DNA of 64,000 nt from Pyrinomonadaceae bacterium. Lineage in GTDB: Bacteria > Acidobacteriota > Blastocatellia > Pyrinomonadales > Pyrinomonadaceae. Where the stretch lies: assembly GCA_014380365.1 (NCBI GenBank), contig JACMJZ010000034.1:62001-126000 (forward strand). The letters are read 5' to 3'. The position numbers and the translations under genes are program-made. Shown piece after piece: positions 8,895-17,965 of the stretch. Each line of letters starts with the position of its first letter. Position 1 is the first letter of the stretch. Under the pieces are notes generated by a model. The model searched no databases. It was not told the origin of the DNA and was given only the letters and a program-made list of their open reading frames with translations.

Positions 8895-10211
8895 TTACCC
8901 TTCGCTAGCCACAGCCGGAACTGCCGGCTTGCCCTGCGGTATATTCACCAGCCTGATGTTGCGTCGCTGGCTCTTCAAATTGAAGTCCCGCGAACGCCAG
9001 TTAATTCTTCCGAGCAGTAAACCAGTTACTCCCAATCCGGCCAGTCCCAGAACGATCATTACACCCTTCCCTGTTCCGGTGAGGTTTAACCCTCCCGAAA
9101 GCGACTCGATCGTCTTCATTCCGCGCCAGCCATCAAGCGCCTGGACTACAAAGATCGAAATCGCGGACGTTCCGACATTGATCAGCGACGCCGGGATGAG
9201 CCACTTCCAACCGATATCCATCAGTTGATCGTAACGAAAGCGCGGCAACGTCCAACGCAGCCAGAAATACAGATAAAGAATGCCGGACAGCTTAACCAGA
9301 AAGACCAGAAGGCTGACTATAACATAGAGATTGTGGTAACCCTTTGCTTCGGTTAGACGATAAACGAATGGAAAATACCAGCCACCCAGGTAGACCGTCA
9401 CAGCCACCGCCGAGACGACAACCATCGCGGCATACTCAGCCATGAAGAAGAGTGACCAACGAAATCCGGAGTACTCGGTGTGGAAACCCGCGACCAATTC
9501 TGATTCAGCTTCCGGCAGATCAAACGGCGCGCGATTATTTTCCGCGATGCCGCTGACGAGGAAGATAAGAAATCCAAGCGGCTGATAAAGGAGAAACCAG
9601 ATGGAATCGCCACTTTGTGCGTTGACAATGCTCGACAGTGAAAGCGTGCGGGCGAACATCAGCGCGCCTATCAGCGAGAGGCCCATCGCCACTTCGTAGG
9701 AAATCATCTGCGCGCTGGAACGCAAGGCGCCCAGGAGCGAATACTTTGAGTTTGATGACCAGCCGGCCAAGATCAGCGCCAGGACGCCGACGCTCGAAAC
9801 TGCCAATACAAAGAGAAGTCCAATGTTTAGGTCGGCAATCACCGCCCAGTCCGGCCCGAAGGGAACGACCACGAAAACGATGAAGGCTGCGGCAACCGCG
9901 ATGTACGGAGCGATGAAGAAAATCCAACGATCCGCCTTGTCGGGGATGAAATCTTCCTTGGTCAGCAACTTGATGCCGTCCGCGATAGGTTGCAGAATTC
10001 CCCACGGCCCAACCCGCATCGGCCCCAGCCTCGCCTGCATGAAAGCCGACACTTTTCTTTCCAGATAGTTTGCAGCCGCAACCCAACCGGTGACGAGCGA
10101 GATCACCAGCACCACCTGAATGAACGGCCAAACGACATGGTTTACCGTGTCCGCGCTGAAAAATTTCAGCAGCATCTGATCTACGAAATCAATTGGAAGA
10201 AAGAAAAGCAA
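8895..10211 (-). CDS. nuoH: NADH-quinone oxidoreductase subunit H
   Basis: Membrane subunit that forms the quinone-access channel together with NuoB and NuoD. 'ADGIKLLTKEDFIPDKADR' (about residues 77-95) and 'NRAPFDLPEAESELVAGFHT' (about 223-242) are the family signatures. At 438 residues it is longer than the usual 320-350. The excess is an added C-terminal part with one further hydrophobic segment followed by a basic tail (about 355-438). It lies between nuoD and nuoI. Confidence 0.96.
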   Translation of the reverse strand: MLFFLPIDFVDQMLLKFFSADTVNHVVWPFIQVVLVISLVTGWVAAANYLERKVSAFMQARLGPMRVGPWGILQPIADGIKLLTKEDFIPDKADRWIFFIAPYIAVAAAFIVFVVVPFGPDWAVIADLNIGLLFVLAVSSVGVLALILAGWSSNSKYSLLGALRSSAQMISYEVAMGLSLIGALMFARTLSLSSIVNAQSGDSIWFLLYQPLGFLIFLVSGIAENNRAPFDLPEAESELVAGFHTEYSGFRWSLFFMAEYAAMVVVSAVAVTVYLGGWYFPFVYRLTEAKGYHNLYVIVSLLVFLVKLSGILYLYFWLRWTLPRFRYDQLMDIGWKWLIPASLINVGTSAISIFVVQALDGWRGMKTIESLSGGLNLTGTGKGVMIVLGLAGLGVTGLLLGRINWRSRDFNLKSQRRNIRLVNIPQGKPAVPAVASEG

Positions 10212-10253
10212 TCAACCTCCCCGGAGTCTTGTTCTTCTCTGTGCAGAGAAATA

Positions 10254-11387
10254 TTACCTGTCTATTTCACCGAGCACGATATCCAGCGTTCCGATAATTG
10301 CGACTACGTCTGCCACCAGGTGGCCCACGCACATCTGTTTCAGCGCCTGTAGATTAATGAACGACGGCGGACGCACGCGCACGCGCCAGGGCTGCGCGCT
10401 TCCATCAGAAACCAGATAACAACCAATCTCGCCCTTGGGTCCTTCGATGGAATGATAGTAATCGCCGACGGGCGGCTTCACGATCTTCGGCAGCTTCGCA
10501 TTCACCGGCCCGTCCGGAAGCTTGTCCATCGCCTGATCGATGATGCGCCGCGACTGACGCATCTCCTCGAGGCGCACGAGATACCGATCATAGGTGTCGC
10601 CGTTCTCTCCGAGTGGAATATCAAAGTCCATGTCGGCATACGCCGCGTAGGGCCGCGACTTGCGCACGTCCCAGGCCACGCCGGAACCGCGCAACGCCGG
10701 TCCTGACAACCCAATCGCCACCGCGTCTTCGCCCGAGATCACACCAATGCCCACCGTGCGGCTTAACCAGATGCGATTCTCCGACAGCACAGTTTCATAT
10801 TCATCGAGACGTTTGGGAAAGTTGCTGACGAATCGCCGCACGTCTGCTTCGAAATCGTCGTAAGCGTCGTTCGGCATTCCGCCAACTCGCCAGGCGTGAC
10901 ACGTCAGACGAGCGCCAAACTGTCGCTCAAAAATCTTTAGAATCTCCTCGCGTTCACGAAACGCCCAGAGCAGGACTGTGACAGCGCCAATGTCCAGAGC
11001 GTGCGTCGCGAGCCACAGTAGATGCGACGCGATGCGGTTGAGCTCGGTGAGAATAGTTCGCAGGTAATGAGCGCGCGGTGGAACGACCAAGCCCATCATC
11101 TGCTCGACCGTTTCTACCCAAACAAGTCCATTCGATACCGCGGCGATGTAATCGAGACGATCCCAGTAAGGAGCGATCATCGTGTACATGCGATTCTCGG
11201 CAATCTTCTCCATCCCCCGATGGAGATAACCGACGTCGCAATCGAGATCGATCACAGTTTCGCCATCGAGCTTTAGGATGATGCGCAGTACGCCGTGCGT
11301 AGACGGATGCTGCGGCCCCATGTTGAGCACCATCTCGGGGGTGTCGAGCAGTGTCTCTTGAGTTGTGGCGATTTCAACCTGATGCAT
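10254..11387 (-). CDS. nuoD: NADH-quinone oxidoreductase subunit D (49-kDa type)
   Basis: Quinone-site subunit related to the large subunit of [NiFe] hydrogenases. '[20 protein letters not shown]' at about residues 20-39 is the classic signature holding the quinone-binding His. '[14 protein letters not shown]' and '[11 protein letters not shown]' lie further on. It is 377 residues long and separate from NuoC, so this locus does not have the fused NuoCD of enterobacteria. The stop lies 42 bases before nuoH. Confidence 0.97.
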   Translation of the reverse strand: MHQVEIATTQETLLDTPEMVLNMGPQHPSTHGVLRIILKLDGETVIDLDCDVGYLHRGMEKIAENRMYTMIAPYWDRLDYIAAVSNGLVWVETVEQMMGLVVPPRAHYLRTILTELNRIASHLLWLATHALDIGAVTVLLWAFREREEILKIFERQFGARLTCHAWRVGGMPNDAYDDFEADVRRFVSNFPKRLDEYETVLSENRIWLSRTVGIGVISGEDAVAIGLSGPALRGSGVAWDVRKSRPYAAYADMDFDIPLGENGDTYDRYLVRLEEMRQSRRIIDQAMDKLPDGPVNAKLPKIVKPPVGDYYHSIEGPKGEIGCYLVSDGSAQPWRVRVRPPSFINLQALKQMCVGHLVADVVAIIGTLDIVLGEIDR

Positions 11388-11476
11388 TTTCAGTCGTCAG
11401 TCGTTAGTGTTCAGTGGTCAGTGGTCAGTGGTTAAGGACGTCTGCAATTGAGCACTGACCACTGAACACTGATTTT
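11388..11476. repeat. 7-bp-word inverted repeat upstream of nuoD
   Basis: The left arm holds three tandem copies of CAGTGGT after CAGTCGT and CAGTGTT variants. The right arm (about 11448-11471) is the inverted form ACTGACCACTGAACACTG. It fills the gap between nuoD and the 86-residue gene. Confidence 0.85.
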
Positions 11477-11737
11477 TCAAGCTGCCGCGGGCTCGGGTTC
11501 CGCGGGTAAGTAACAACCAGTGACGCTCCATGGTTCAATTACCAATCCGATCTCAGTAGCTTCACCGGTTGTCCGTTTGTCAGCCAATTTTGTAACGATT
11601 GCCTGCGCAGCGCTCGCCTTGTTCCAAACATTTCGCGGCGCCATTGTTTCGGTCAAAACAAAACCAGCCACCTTCGCCGCCTCCGGCGTTTCAAATACTT
11701 TCGCATCATATTGGGCAGCAATCTCTTTTGGAGTCAT
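11477..11737 (-). CDS. Small hypothetical protein between nuoC and nuoD
   Basis: An 86-residue soluble protein with no signal peptide, membrane segment or motif I recognise. It has a Lys/Ala-rich N-terminal half and a Pro/Ala/Glu tail (ending PAEPEPAAA). It lies between nuoC and nuoD on the same strand and is flanked on both sides by inverted repeats of the CAGTGGT family. Good codon structure and a clean ATG favour a real gene, but function is unknown. Confidence 0.55.
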   Translation of the reverse strand: MTPKEIAAQYDAKVFETPEAAKVAGFVLTETMAPRNVWNKASAAQAIVTKLADKRTTGEATEIGLVIEPWSVTGCYLPAEPEPAAA

Positions 11738-11812
11738 TGTCAGTGGTCAGTGGTCAGTGGTCAGTGGTTGAAATCAGTTGCAACGGACTACTGACAACTG
11801 ACCACTGACTAC
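11738..11812. repeat. 7-bp-word inverted repeat between nuoC and the 86-aa gene
   Basis: Four tandem CAGTGGT words form the left arm (11740-11768). The right arm (about 11789-11809) is ACTGACAACTGACCACTGAC. This is the cleanest instance of the family in the window. Confidence 0.85.
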
Positions 11813-12742
11813 TTACTTATCTTTCGGCATCACTTCTTTATCGCCCTGGAAAATCTCGCGCATCATGCGCTCCTGCGGCACGGAGAGAATTTCCAGTCCG
11901 TAGGCCCGTCTCTGTTCCAATTGTTCACGCTGGACCTCGGTCATTACCGGCAAGTGTCGCTCGGTCCACTCATTTTCGATGAACTCGAGCGCATAGTCTT
12001 TCCGGAGCGGATGCCCAACCCAATCCGGCGGCAGCAAAATCCTTCTTAGGTCGGGATGATTGCTGAAGCTCACGCCGAATAGATCGTATACTTCGCGCTC
12101 CATCCAGTTCGCTGACGGCCAAACGCTCGTCACGCTCGCAACGCTCCCCTTCTCTGTTGTCCCTACCTTCAGACGCACGCGTTCGTTCCGCTTAATCGAA
12201 AGCAGGTTATAGACGATCTCCAGGGGAGCTTCCCTGTTCATCGGGTAGTGAACGCAGGTCAAATCTGAAAGATAGTTAAACGACGCATCCTGATCGCGCT
12301 TAAGGAAATCACAGACCTCGACAATGCGTGCCGCGTCGATGCGAATAGAAACCTGCCCCAGAAACTCGACCGCCTCGGAGACCGCTCCGTCAAACTGTGC
12401 TTTGAGTTTTTTGACCAGGCTATTGCCGGAAGCATCGACTGGCTTCGGTCCCTCTTCCTTTTTCTTAACTGGGGGTTTGGGTGTGCCGGGAGGGGCGCCT
12501 GGAGCTGGTTGGGCTGCCTTTTCGGCGAGTGATTCTTTGACGGCGGCGACGCGAGACTTTGCCTGTTCGACCATCGCTGCCTTTTCCGCGTCAGCACCGG
12601 CTGCCTCGCCTGCGTCTGGAATAGCAGAAGACGGCGGCGTGCCGGTCACATCGGCAGGAACGGTAACGCCGGGAACGTCCGGCTTTGGTTGCTCTTCCGG
12701 TTCCTCGAGCGGTTCTTTCGGCTTGTCGTTGTCGTCCGCCAT
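11813..12742 (-). CDS. nuoC: NADH-quinone oxidoreductase subunit C with long disordered N-terminus
   Basis: The 30-kDa subunit of the peripheral arm. The C-terminal 190 residues are the conserved domain, with 'ANWMEREVYDLFGVSFSNHP' and 'RRILLPPDWVGHPLRKDY' near residues 216-255. At 309 residues it is about 100 longer than typical bacterial NuoC. The extra N-terminal part (about 1-110) is Pro/Ala/Glu/Lys-rich and looks disordered. NuoC is first in the minus-strand block 348-12742, so its promoter should lie in 12743-12860. Confidence 0.95.
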   Translation of the reverse strand: MADDNDKPKEPLEEPEEQPKPDVPGVTVPADVTGTPPSSAIPDAGEAAGADAEKAAMVEQAKSRVAAVKESLAEKAAQPAPGAPPGTPKPPVKKKEEGPKPVDASGNSLVKKLKAQFDGAVSEAVEFLGQVSIRIDAARIVEVCDFLKRDQDASFNYLSDLTCVHYPMNREAPLEIVYNLLSIKRNERVRLKVGTTEKGSVASVTSVWPSANWMEREVYDLFGVSFSNHPDLRRILLPPDWVGHPLRKDYALEFIENEWTERHLPVMTEVQREQLEQRRAYGLEILSVPQERMMREIFQGDKEVMPKDK

Positions 12743-12940
12743 CAGCTTTCGGTTCTCATGATCACACTCTGACCAACAGTGCGATTCATTTACTGGATCG
12801 CGCTAACGGTTCTGATCGTTGGTGTAAAGCTATTACAAAAGGTCGGCAGAAATGGATTTAAGCATGGCGATAACTTAGTGTCAACCAACTTGTTCTCGCG
12901 GTTAAGCTGGATAATCGAGACGCCCAAGTAGTTGAGCAAC

Positions 12941-12970
12941 TTGACGATGCAATGCCCGTCACCCTATCAT
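12941..12970 (+). promoter_or_regulatory. Sigma70-type promoter for rpmE
   Basis: A -35 hexamer TTGACG (12941-12946) and a -10 hexamer TATCAT (12965-12970) are separated by 18 bases, upstream of the rpmE start at 13027. The remaining leader contains a short hairpin TTAGCT/AGCTAA just before the start codon. The rest of 12743-13026 shows nothing else I can name. Confidence 0.6.
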
Positions 12971-13026
12971 GGTTCGTTTGTAAAAGGCGGCATTTAGCTG
13001 TCTATAGCTAAGGGATTAAGAGAATC

Positions 13027-13260
13027 ATGAAACCAGAAATACATCCGCAATATCAGGAAATCACGGTTACCTGCGCGTGCGGCGAGAGCTTTAAGACTCG
13101 CTCCACCAAGAATGGCGACCTCCACGTTGAAATTTGCTCCGCCTGCCATCCGTTCTTCACCGGCAAGCAAAAGCTCGTCGATACTGCAGGGCGCGTCGAT
13201 CGCTTCAACAAGCGCTACGGCAAGAAGACTCCGGCGGAAGCACCCGCGACCACGCAGTAA
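13027..13260 (+). CDS. rpmE: 50S ribosomal protein L31, zinc-binding form
   Basis: Small protein of the large ribosomal subunit that bridges to the small subunit. The 77 residues keep the family pattern: '[19 protein letters not shown]' at the start, then [20 protein letters not shown] and VDRFNKRY. Cysteines at 16, 18, 37 and 40 make this the zinc-containing (C+) form. The C-terminal tail is a short Ala/Thr extension. It is followed by the DUF1385 gene and prfA, an order seen in several phyla. Confidence 0.95.
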   Translation: MKPEIHPQYQEITVTCACGESFKTRSTKNGDLHVEICSACHPFFTGKQKLVDTAGRVDRFNKRYGKKTPAEAPATTQ

Positions 13261-13278
13261 ACCAGCGGCGGTCTGAAT

Positions 13279-13298
13279 GACAGACATTCCGGTCTGTC
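13279..13298 (+). terminator. Hairpin downstream of rpmE
   Basis: GACAGAC (13279-13285) pairs perfectly with GTCTGTC (13292-13298). Only TT follows, so it is a weak terminator or a 3'-end protecting structure. The following sequence to 13445 contains AAACGCCGGCG twice (about 13354 and 13411). Confidence 0.4.
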
Positions 13299-13445
13299 TT
13301 CGGCCTGTGAGGGCAACACTTGATTTTTAGGCACTAGCAGAACTTCCGAATCCAAACGCCGGCGAGAAATCGTCGGTCGCTATTCGTGCATCCCACGCTG
13401 CGACCGAGATCAAACGCCGGCGTTAGTATTAGTAGGAGTCGAGTA

Positions 13446-13510
13446 GTTCAGAGTACAAGCTTTTAGCTTGCTCCATGTCAAAACGGACAACCTGAAGGTT
13501 GAACTCTTAG
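13446..13510. repeat. Palindromic repeat upstream of the DUF1385 gene
   Basis: The element begins AGTTCAGAGTACAAGCTTTTAGCTTG and ends in AACCTGAAGGTTGAACTCT, so its two ends are inverted and inner AAGCT/AGCTT stems are present. Related copies occur at 14748-14800, 39378-39442 and, partly, 23070-23096. It reads open in the frame of the following gene and creates a false upstream start. Confidence 0.7.
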
Positions 13511-13533
13511 CTGCTTGCGAAGGACGAAAAACA

Positions 13534-14742
13534 GTGAGCACCAACGAAAGAGATTTGATAGTCGGCGGCCAGGCAGTCATCGAAGGCGTGATGATGCGTA
13601 CGCCAAATGCCTACGCTGTCGCCGTGCGGAAAGCTGACGGCACGATCGTCAACATCTCGGCGCGGTTGCCGAAGTGGAGCGACAAATATCCATTGCTCAA
13701 CCTTCCCGTGCTGCGGGGTAGCGCAGTACTGATCCAGTCGATGGGGCTGGGAATCAAAGCGTTGAACTATTCCGCTAACGAAGCTTTTGGCGATGCTCAG
13801 GAGGCGGAGGCAAAAGAGGTTCGGGTAGCGCTCACGCCTGCTGTGATAGAAGGCGAAGGCGACTTTGCCGGCATCACAGGGGCCATGCCTGGCCTATTCC
13901 CGATTCCCACTGAGAAGCGTTCGAAGGATGAACTCAAGAAAGGTGGCACCGCAGCCGCCGCGGGCTCGATCGTATTTGCGATCATCTTCAACATCCTGCT
14001 CTTTGTGGCCGCGCCCTTGCTCTTAACAAATGCTCTGTTCATCGGCGCTGGTTGGGCCACTCCTCCGGGTGTGCAGGCTGCATCAACAGCGGGGCCGCAA
14101 ACAAGTGACGCTCAAGTTTCCGCCCCCGGTGCAACTGCAAGCACGCCAGTGGCCGAACCTGCTTGGTACTCCAGAGCTTGGACTAGTGTGCGAAGTTATC
14201 TGCATCCGGTGCGTCCATCGATTTCTTTCAACTTAATCGACGGACTGATTCGCATGAGTTTCTTCCTGATCATGATTTTCAGTTTTTCGTTGCTGAAGGA
14301 CATCAGGCGCGTCTTCCAATATCACGGCGCGGAACACAAGACCGTGTTCACCTGGGAAGCGGGTTTACCGTTGACGGTCGACAATGCGCGGCCACAACCG
14401 CGCCAGCATCCACGCTGCGGCACCAGCTTCCTGATGGTTGTGATGCTGGTCTCAATCGTGCTGTTCTCCGTCATCAAGTTTGACTCGCTGCTTTTTAACT
14501 TTCTCGTGCGCCTCGCCCTGATGCCCTTGGTTGCCGGGCTTTCTTACGAGATCATTCGTCTTTCCGCAAAGAAGGAGAGCGGGTGGTTTTTCAAACTGAT
14601 CACGCGACCGGGAGTGTGGCTGCAGAACATTACGACGCAGGAGCCAGACGACCAACAGCTCGAAGTTGCGCTTGAAGCGTTGAAGGAATCATTGAAACTG
14701 GAACCAACAACCGGCGAGCCAGCGCTCGCGCCATTGTCTTAA
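13534..14742 (+). CDS. DUF1385 membrane protein
   Basis: Family of unknown biochemical role, commonly encoded beside rpmE and prfA. The N-terminal signature '[20 protein letters not shown]' starts at about residue 10 from the GTG at 13534. Four or more hydrophobic segments follow, with a conserved 'YHGAEHKTV' and '[12 protein letters not shown]' region holding His and Cys residues that look metal-binding. A Pro/Ala/Thr-rich linker (about 180-215) splits two membrane segments. I chose GTG 13534 over the ATG at 13468 because the first 22 codons of the longer frame are repeat DNA and GTG has a GAAGGA site upstream. Confidence 0.9.
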   Translation: MSTNERDLIVGGQAVIEGVMMRTPNAYAVAVRKADGTIVNISARLPKWSDKYPLLNLPVLRGSAVLIQSMGLGIKALNYSANEAFGDAQEAEAKEVRVALTPAVIEGEGDFAGITGAMPGLFPIPTEKRSKDELKKGGTAAAAGSIVFAIIFNILLFVAAPLLLTNALFIGAGWATPPGVQAASTAGPQTSDAQVSAPGATASTPVAEPAWYSRAWTSVRSYLHPVRPSISFNLIDGLIRMSFFLIMIFSFSLLKDIRRVFQYHGAEHKTVFTWEAGLPLTVDNARPQPRQHPRCGTSFLMVVMLVSIVLFSVIKFDSLLFNFLVRLALMPLVAGLSYEIIRLSAKKESGWFFKLITRPGVWLQNITTQEPDDQQLEVALEALKESLKLEPTTGEPALAPLS

Positions 14743-14747
14743 GAGGA

Positions 14748-14800
14748 GTTTAGAGTACAGCCTTTAGGCTGCTGCACGCTAAAGCGCGAACTCTGAACTA
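14748..14800. repeat. Palindromic repeat between DUF1385 gene and prfA
   Basis: AGTTTAGAGTACAGCC at the left and GAACTCTGAAC at the right are inverted relatives, with inner hairpins AGCCTTTAGGCT and CGCTAAAGCG. Same family as 13446-13510 and 39378-39442. Confidence 0.7.
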
Positions 14801-14806
14801 GAAGCA

Positions 14807-15883
14807 ATGTTAGAAAGACTTAAACAAATTGAAGCGCGCTACGAAGAACTCGCCAACGAGCTTTCCGCGCCTGAATTGTTGGCCGACCAAACCGCCTACA
14901 CAAAAGCCGCGCGGCAGCACCGCACGCTGGGCGAAATCGTAAACAAGTATCACGCCTGGAAAGTCCTTAAGGAAGAGTTGACCGGCGCGCGCGAGCTGGC
15001 CGAGATTGCCGACGATGACGAGATGCGCGATATGGCACGTTTGGAAGTCGAAACGCTTCAGCAGAAGTTAGAGGTCAGCGAAAACGACTTGAAGCTGCTC
15101 CTGGTTCCGTCCGATCCAAACGACGAGAAGAATGTGATTGTAGAAATCCGGGCCGGGACTGGCGGCGACGAGGCCACGCTGTTCGCGGCCGAGATGATCC
15201 GGATGTACAGCCGGTACGCTGAAAGGCAAGGTTGGAAGTTCGAAGTTCTCGATGCGTCGGAGTCGGGAATTGGCGGCTTTAAAGAAGCCATCGCTTTGAT
15301 CGAGGGCGAGAAAGTCTATTCGAAACTCAAACACGAATCGGGTGTGCATCGCGTGCAGCGCGTGCCTCAAACCGAAGCCAGCGGACGAATCCACACGTCC
15401 GCGATCACGGTGGCTGTGCTTCCCGAGGCGGAAGAGGTCGACGTAAAGATCGATCCAAAGGAACTGCGCATCGACACATTTTGTTCATCCGGTCCGGGCG
15501 GGCAATCAGTGAACACCACTTACTCCGCGGTGCGCATCACTCACCTGCCGACGAACACGGTTGTGTCGATGCAGGACGAAAAGTCGCAGATCAAAAACCG
15601 CGAGAAAGCGATGCGTGTTTTGCGCGCGCGTTTGCAGGAGATGGCTGAACGTGAGCAGCACGACGCCCTGGCCAGCGAGCGACGCTCCATGGTTGGTTCG
15701 GGCGATCGGTCAGAAAAGATTCGTACTTACAACTTCAAAGAGAACCGCGTCACCGATCACCGCATCGGGCTCACCATTCATCAGCTCGACCTGGTGATGC
15801 AGGGAAACATCGACGAAATCATCCAGGCCCTCGTCTCCCACGATCAAGCAGAAAAAATGAAAGCCGAAGCTATTGCAGCGTAG
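14807..15883 (+). CDS. prfA: Peptide chain release factor 1
   Basis: Recognises UAA and UAG stop codons and triggers hydrolysis of peptidyl-tRNA. The 358-residue length is standard. The codon-recognition tripeptide is P187-Q188-T189 in the context RVPQTEA, which fits the PxT of RF1 rather than the SPF of RF2. The catalytic G231-G232-Q233 lies in SGPGGQSVN. It follows the DUF1385 gene, an arrangement shared with other phyla. No separate prmC follows. Confidence 0.97.
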   Translation: MLERLKQIEARYEELANELSAPELLADQTAYTKAARQHRTLGEIVNKYHAWKVLKEELTGARELAEIADDDEMRDMARLEVETLQQKLEVSENDLKLLLVPSDPNDEKNVIVEIRAGTGGDEATLFAAEMIRMYSRYAERQGWKFEVLDASESGIGGFKEAIALIEGEKVYSKLKHESGVHRVQRVPQTEASGRIHTSAITVAVLPEAEEVDVKIDPKELRIDTFCSSGPGGQSVNTTYSAVRITHLPTNTVVSMQDEKSQIKNREKAMRVLRARLQEMAEREQHDALASERRSMVGSGDRSEKIRTYNFKENRVTDHRIGLTIHQLDLVMQGNIDEIIQALVSHDQAEKMKAEAIAA

Positions 15884-15885
15884 AT

Positions 15886-15961
15886 AGTTTCGAGTTCCGA
15901 GTTTCAAGTTTCGAGTTCTTCAGATTTGAAACTCGAAACTCGGAACTCTAAACTCGGAACT
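15886..15961. repeat. GTTTCGA-word inverted repeat downstream of prfA
   Basis: Left arm words GTTTCGA, GTTCCGA, GTTTCAA; right arm GAAACTCGAAACTCGGAACTC and variants. The same word family recurs at 17888-17962 and 51331-51411. It is open in the frame of the next gene and adds 12 spurious residues to the longest frame. Confidence 0.85.
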
Positions 15962-16597
15962 ATGTCTTCAACCACCCACGTCATTCTTATCCGTCACGGA
16001 CAATCCCAGGGAAACGCCGAAGGACGCTTCGGCGGACACACTGACACGCCGCTTTCACCGCTCGGTCGCCGACAAGCGGATGCTACTGCCAAAGCGCTGG
16101 GCTCTGAGAAGTTTGATGCGATTTATTCCAGTGATCTGCCCCGCGCGATTGAAACCGCGACCCCACTCGCCAAAGTTACCCACACTCCGCTGGAAACTAC
16201 CGACACGTTGCGCGAACGCAGCGTTGGAGTTATGGAAGGTCTAACGTTCGCTGAGGCCGCCGCGCAACACCCTGAACAATACCAGGCGTTGCTGCGTCGC
16301 GACTTCGATCACGTGTTGTTGGGCGGGGAGAGCTACCGGCAAATGTTGGATCGGGCCGCGGCAAAGCTCGACGAGGCGATGCAAAAACACAGAGGCGGGC
16401 GAATCGCGCTGCTCACGCACACCGGCACCATCTGCATTCTCATACTTCATCTCATGGGCGCACTCGATTCACCAGAGCTAAAGCCAGTGTGGATTGCGAC
16501 TCAAAACTGTGGACTCGCGCGCTTTGACTTAAGAAGCGACGGCTTCCTCCGCGTCCTTGCCATCAACGACACTCGCCATCTCAGCGGTATCACTTAG
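15962..16597 (+). CDS. Histidine phosphatase family protein (phosphoglycerate-mutase-like)
   Basis: A 211-residue enzyme of the branch-1 histidine phosphatase fold. The catalytic motif 'LIRHGQSQGNAEGRFGG' is at about residues 9-25, and the second active-site His is in 'ALLTHTGTICILIL' near 152. 'IYSSDLPRAIETA' and 'LRERSVGVMEGLT' are also typical. Substrate cannot be read from sequence; candidates include phosphoglycerate and alpha-ribazole phosphate. I place the start at ATG 15962 because the 12 codons upstream are repeat DNA. Confidence 0.9.
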   Translation: MSSTTHVILIRHGQSQGNAEGRFGGHTDTPLSPLGRRQADATAKALGSEKFDAIYSSDLPRAIETATPLAKVTHTPLETTDTLRERSVGVMEGLTFAEAAAQHPEQYQALLRRDFDHVLLGGESYRQMLDRAAAKLDEAMQKHRGGRIALLTHTGTICILILHLMGALDSPELKPVWIATQNCGLARFDLRSDGFLRVLAINDTRHLSGIT

Positions 16598-17072
16598 TCG
16601 GCTGCTCAGCTATGCGCGCTCGCTCCGCGTTCGCCCAATCACACAAAGCCTTAACATCCTCTGGCGAAAGCGCTGAGCCTGGATGCAACGGCGTGTAGGT
16701 ATTAAGCGGCATGGCGCCGACCTCGACCTGTTCACATATCTCCTGGAGCTTCTTCTCTTTCTCATGTGGCTGCAAGCTGCCCCACTCGGAAAAGTTCAGG
16801 TGCGATCGGCCGTGGTCAACATGGTCAACGACGAACCAGGAAACAGGTGTAACGTTGGTGTACCAGGGCCAGCGGGTCGCATTCGAATGGCAATCCTGGC
16901 AGGAACGCTCGAGGATCCCGGCTACATGAGGTGGCACTTGTAGCTGCGCCTGCATAGTCTGCGCCGGATCAATGGCAGGATTCGTTCGCGCCGGCCGCCA
17001 AAACTGGACGATAACAAATGCGCAAGTCAGCACGATAAAGATCCATTTCACCACCTTACGAAACTTTTTCAT
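16590..17072 (-). CDS. Haem-binding-domain protein, membrane-anchored
   Basis: A 161-residue protein with an N-terminal anchor or uncleaved signal (about residues 8-25), then one CQDCH haem c motif near residue 58. 'NATRWPWYTNVTPVSWFVVDHVDHGRSHLNFSEW' (read in two parts) is typical of the small 'haem-binding domain' family. It is probably a periplasmic electron carrier or sensor. The ATG at 17072 has a GGAGGAG site about 11 bases upstream; the longer frame uses TTG. Its 3' end overlaps the phosphatase gene by 8 bases in convergent orientation. Confidence 0.85.
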   Translation of the reverse strand: MKKFRKVVKWIFIVLTCAFVIVQFWRPARTNPAIDPAQTMQAQLQVPPHVAGILERSCQDCHSNATRWPWYTNVTPVSWFVVDHVDHGRSHLNFSEWGSLQPHEKEKKLQEICEQVEVGAMPLNTYTPLHPGSALSPEDVKALCDWANAERARIAEQPTK

Positions 17073-17260
17073 GCGCCCCGGCTCCTCCAATTCTGTAAGA
17101 CCTGGATTTTGAGACGTGCGTGTCTCACGTTAACTCGACTCTCTCAAGTAACGTTCAAATGCGAAGGTCCATTAACACCGGTAGGAATCTCACGGTCAGG
17201 CAGGGCAGTTGAGTTGGGACTTAGATCTATCCTGATGCTCGCAGATGGGGCCTTAAATTG

Positions 17261-17884
17261 CTAAACGGTGGCTACAACTTTTTCCGGTTCAGAGCTTGCC
17301 GGCAACCCATCGTCATCTTCGAATTCCTGTTGGCGATGGACGGTGCCGTCCGATTCAAAGATGTAAGCCGACGGCGCCTCGCGCATGATGACGTCCTGGA
17401 GACGCATCAGACCATAAAGCAAAGCCTCTGGACGCGGCGGACAACCTGGGATGTAAACGTCCACCGGAATGCAACGATCCACGCCTTGCATCGTCGAGTA
17501 GGAATCAAATGGTCCCCCCGTCGAGGCGCACGCGCCCATGGCAATCGCCCACTTTGGCTCCGGCATCTGCTCGTAGACGCGCCGAACAACCGGTCCCATC
17601 TTCAAGGTGACTGTGCCCGCGATGATGATCAAATCACTTTGGCGCGGACTCGGCCGAAACACCCCTGCGCCAAACCGATCGATATCAAAACGCCCGGCGC
17701 CCGTAGCCATCATCTCGATCGCGCAACAAGCGAGCCCGAAAGTCATTGGCCAGAGCGCAGACTTGCGCGCCCAGTTGACCACCGGCGCTGCCATATCAAT
17801 AGCCTTCGCGCCCACACTGCGCCGCACCGCGTTCATCAGCGTGTCGAATCTTGTTAGGACGAATCCCTGGTCATGTTCTGCCAT
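17261..17884 (-). CDS. nuoB: NADH-quinone oxidoreductase subunit B (cluster N2)
   Basis: Peripheral-arm subunit that ligates the terminal [4Fe-4S] cluster N2, which reduces quinone. Ligand cysteines are visible at C53, C54, C119 and C148 (numbered from the ATG at 17884) in [18 protein letters not shown] and [16 protein letters not shown]. The Glu/Lys-rich C-terminal tail is short. The first 8 codons of the longer frame (from 17908) are GTTTCGA-family repeat, so the start MAEHDQ is preferred. nuoA lies upstream across that repeat. Confidence 0.97.
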   Translation of the reverse strand: MAEHDQGFVLTRFDTLMNAVRRSVGAKAIDMAAPVVNWARKSALWPMTFGLACCAIEMMATGAGRFDIDRFGAGVFRPSPRQSDLIIIAGTVTLKMGPVVRRVYEQMPEPKWAIAMGACASTGGPFDSYSTMQGVDRCIPVDVYIPGCPPRPEALLYGLMRLQDVIMREAPSAYIFESDGTVHRQQEFEDDDGLPASSEPEKVVATV

Positions 17885-17887
17885 AGC

Positions 17888-17962
17888 TTTTGTGGTTTCG
17901 AGTTTCAAGTTTCAAGTTTCGAGTTCTAAAACTTGAAACTCGAAACTTGAAACTCGAAACTT
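17888..17962. repeat. GTTTCGA-word inverted repeat between nuoA and nuoB
   Basis: Left arm GTTTCGA-GTTTCAA-GTTTCAA-GTTTCGA; right arm AACTTGAAACTCGAAAC repeated. The arms are almost perfectly complementary, with a short AAAA loop, so the nuoA-nuoB mRNA would carry a long hairpin here. Confidence 0.9.
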
Positions 17963-17965
17963 AAG

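Noticed and set aside
17258-17857. A 199-codon open frame on the plus strand opposite nuoB
   Set aside because: It lies antisense to the conserved cysteine motifs of NuoB and has no recognisable feature of its own.
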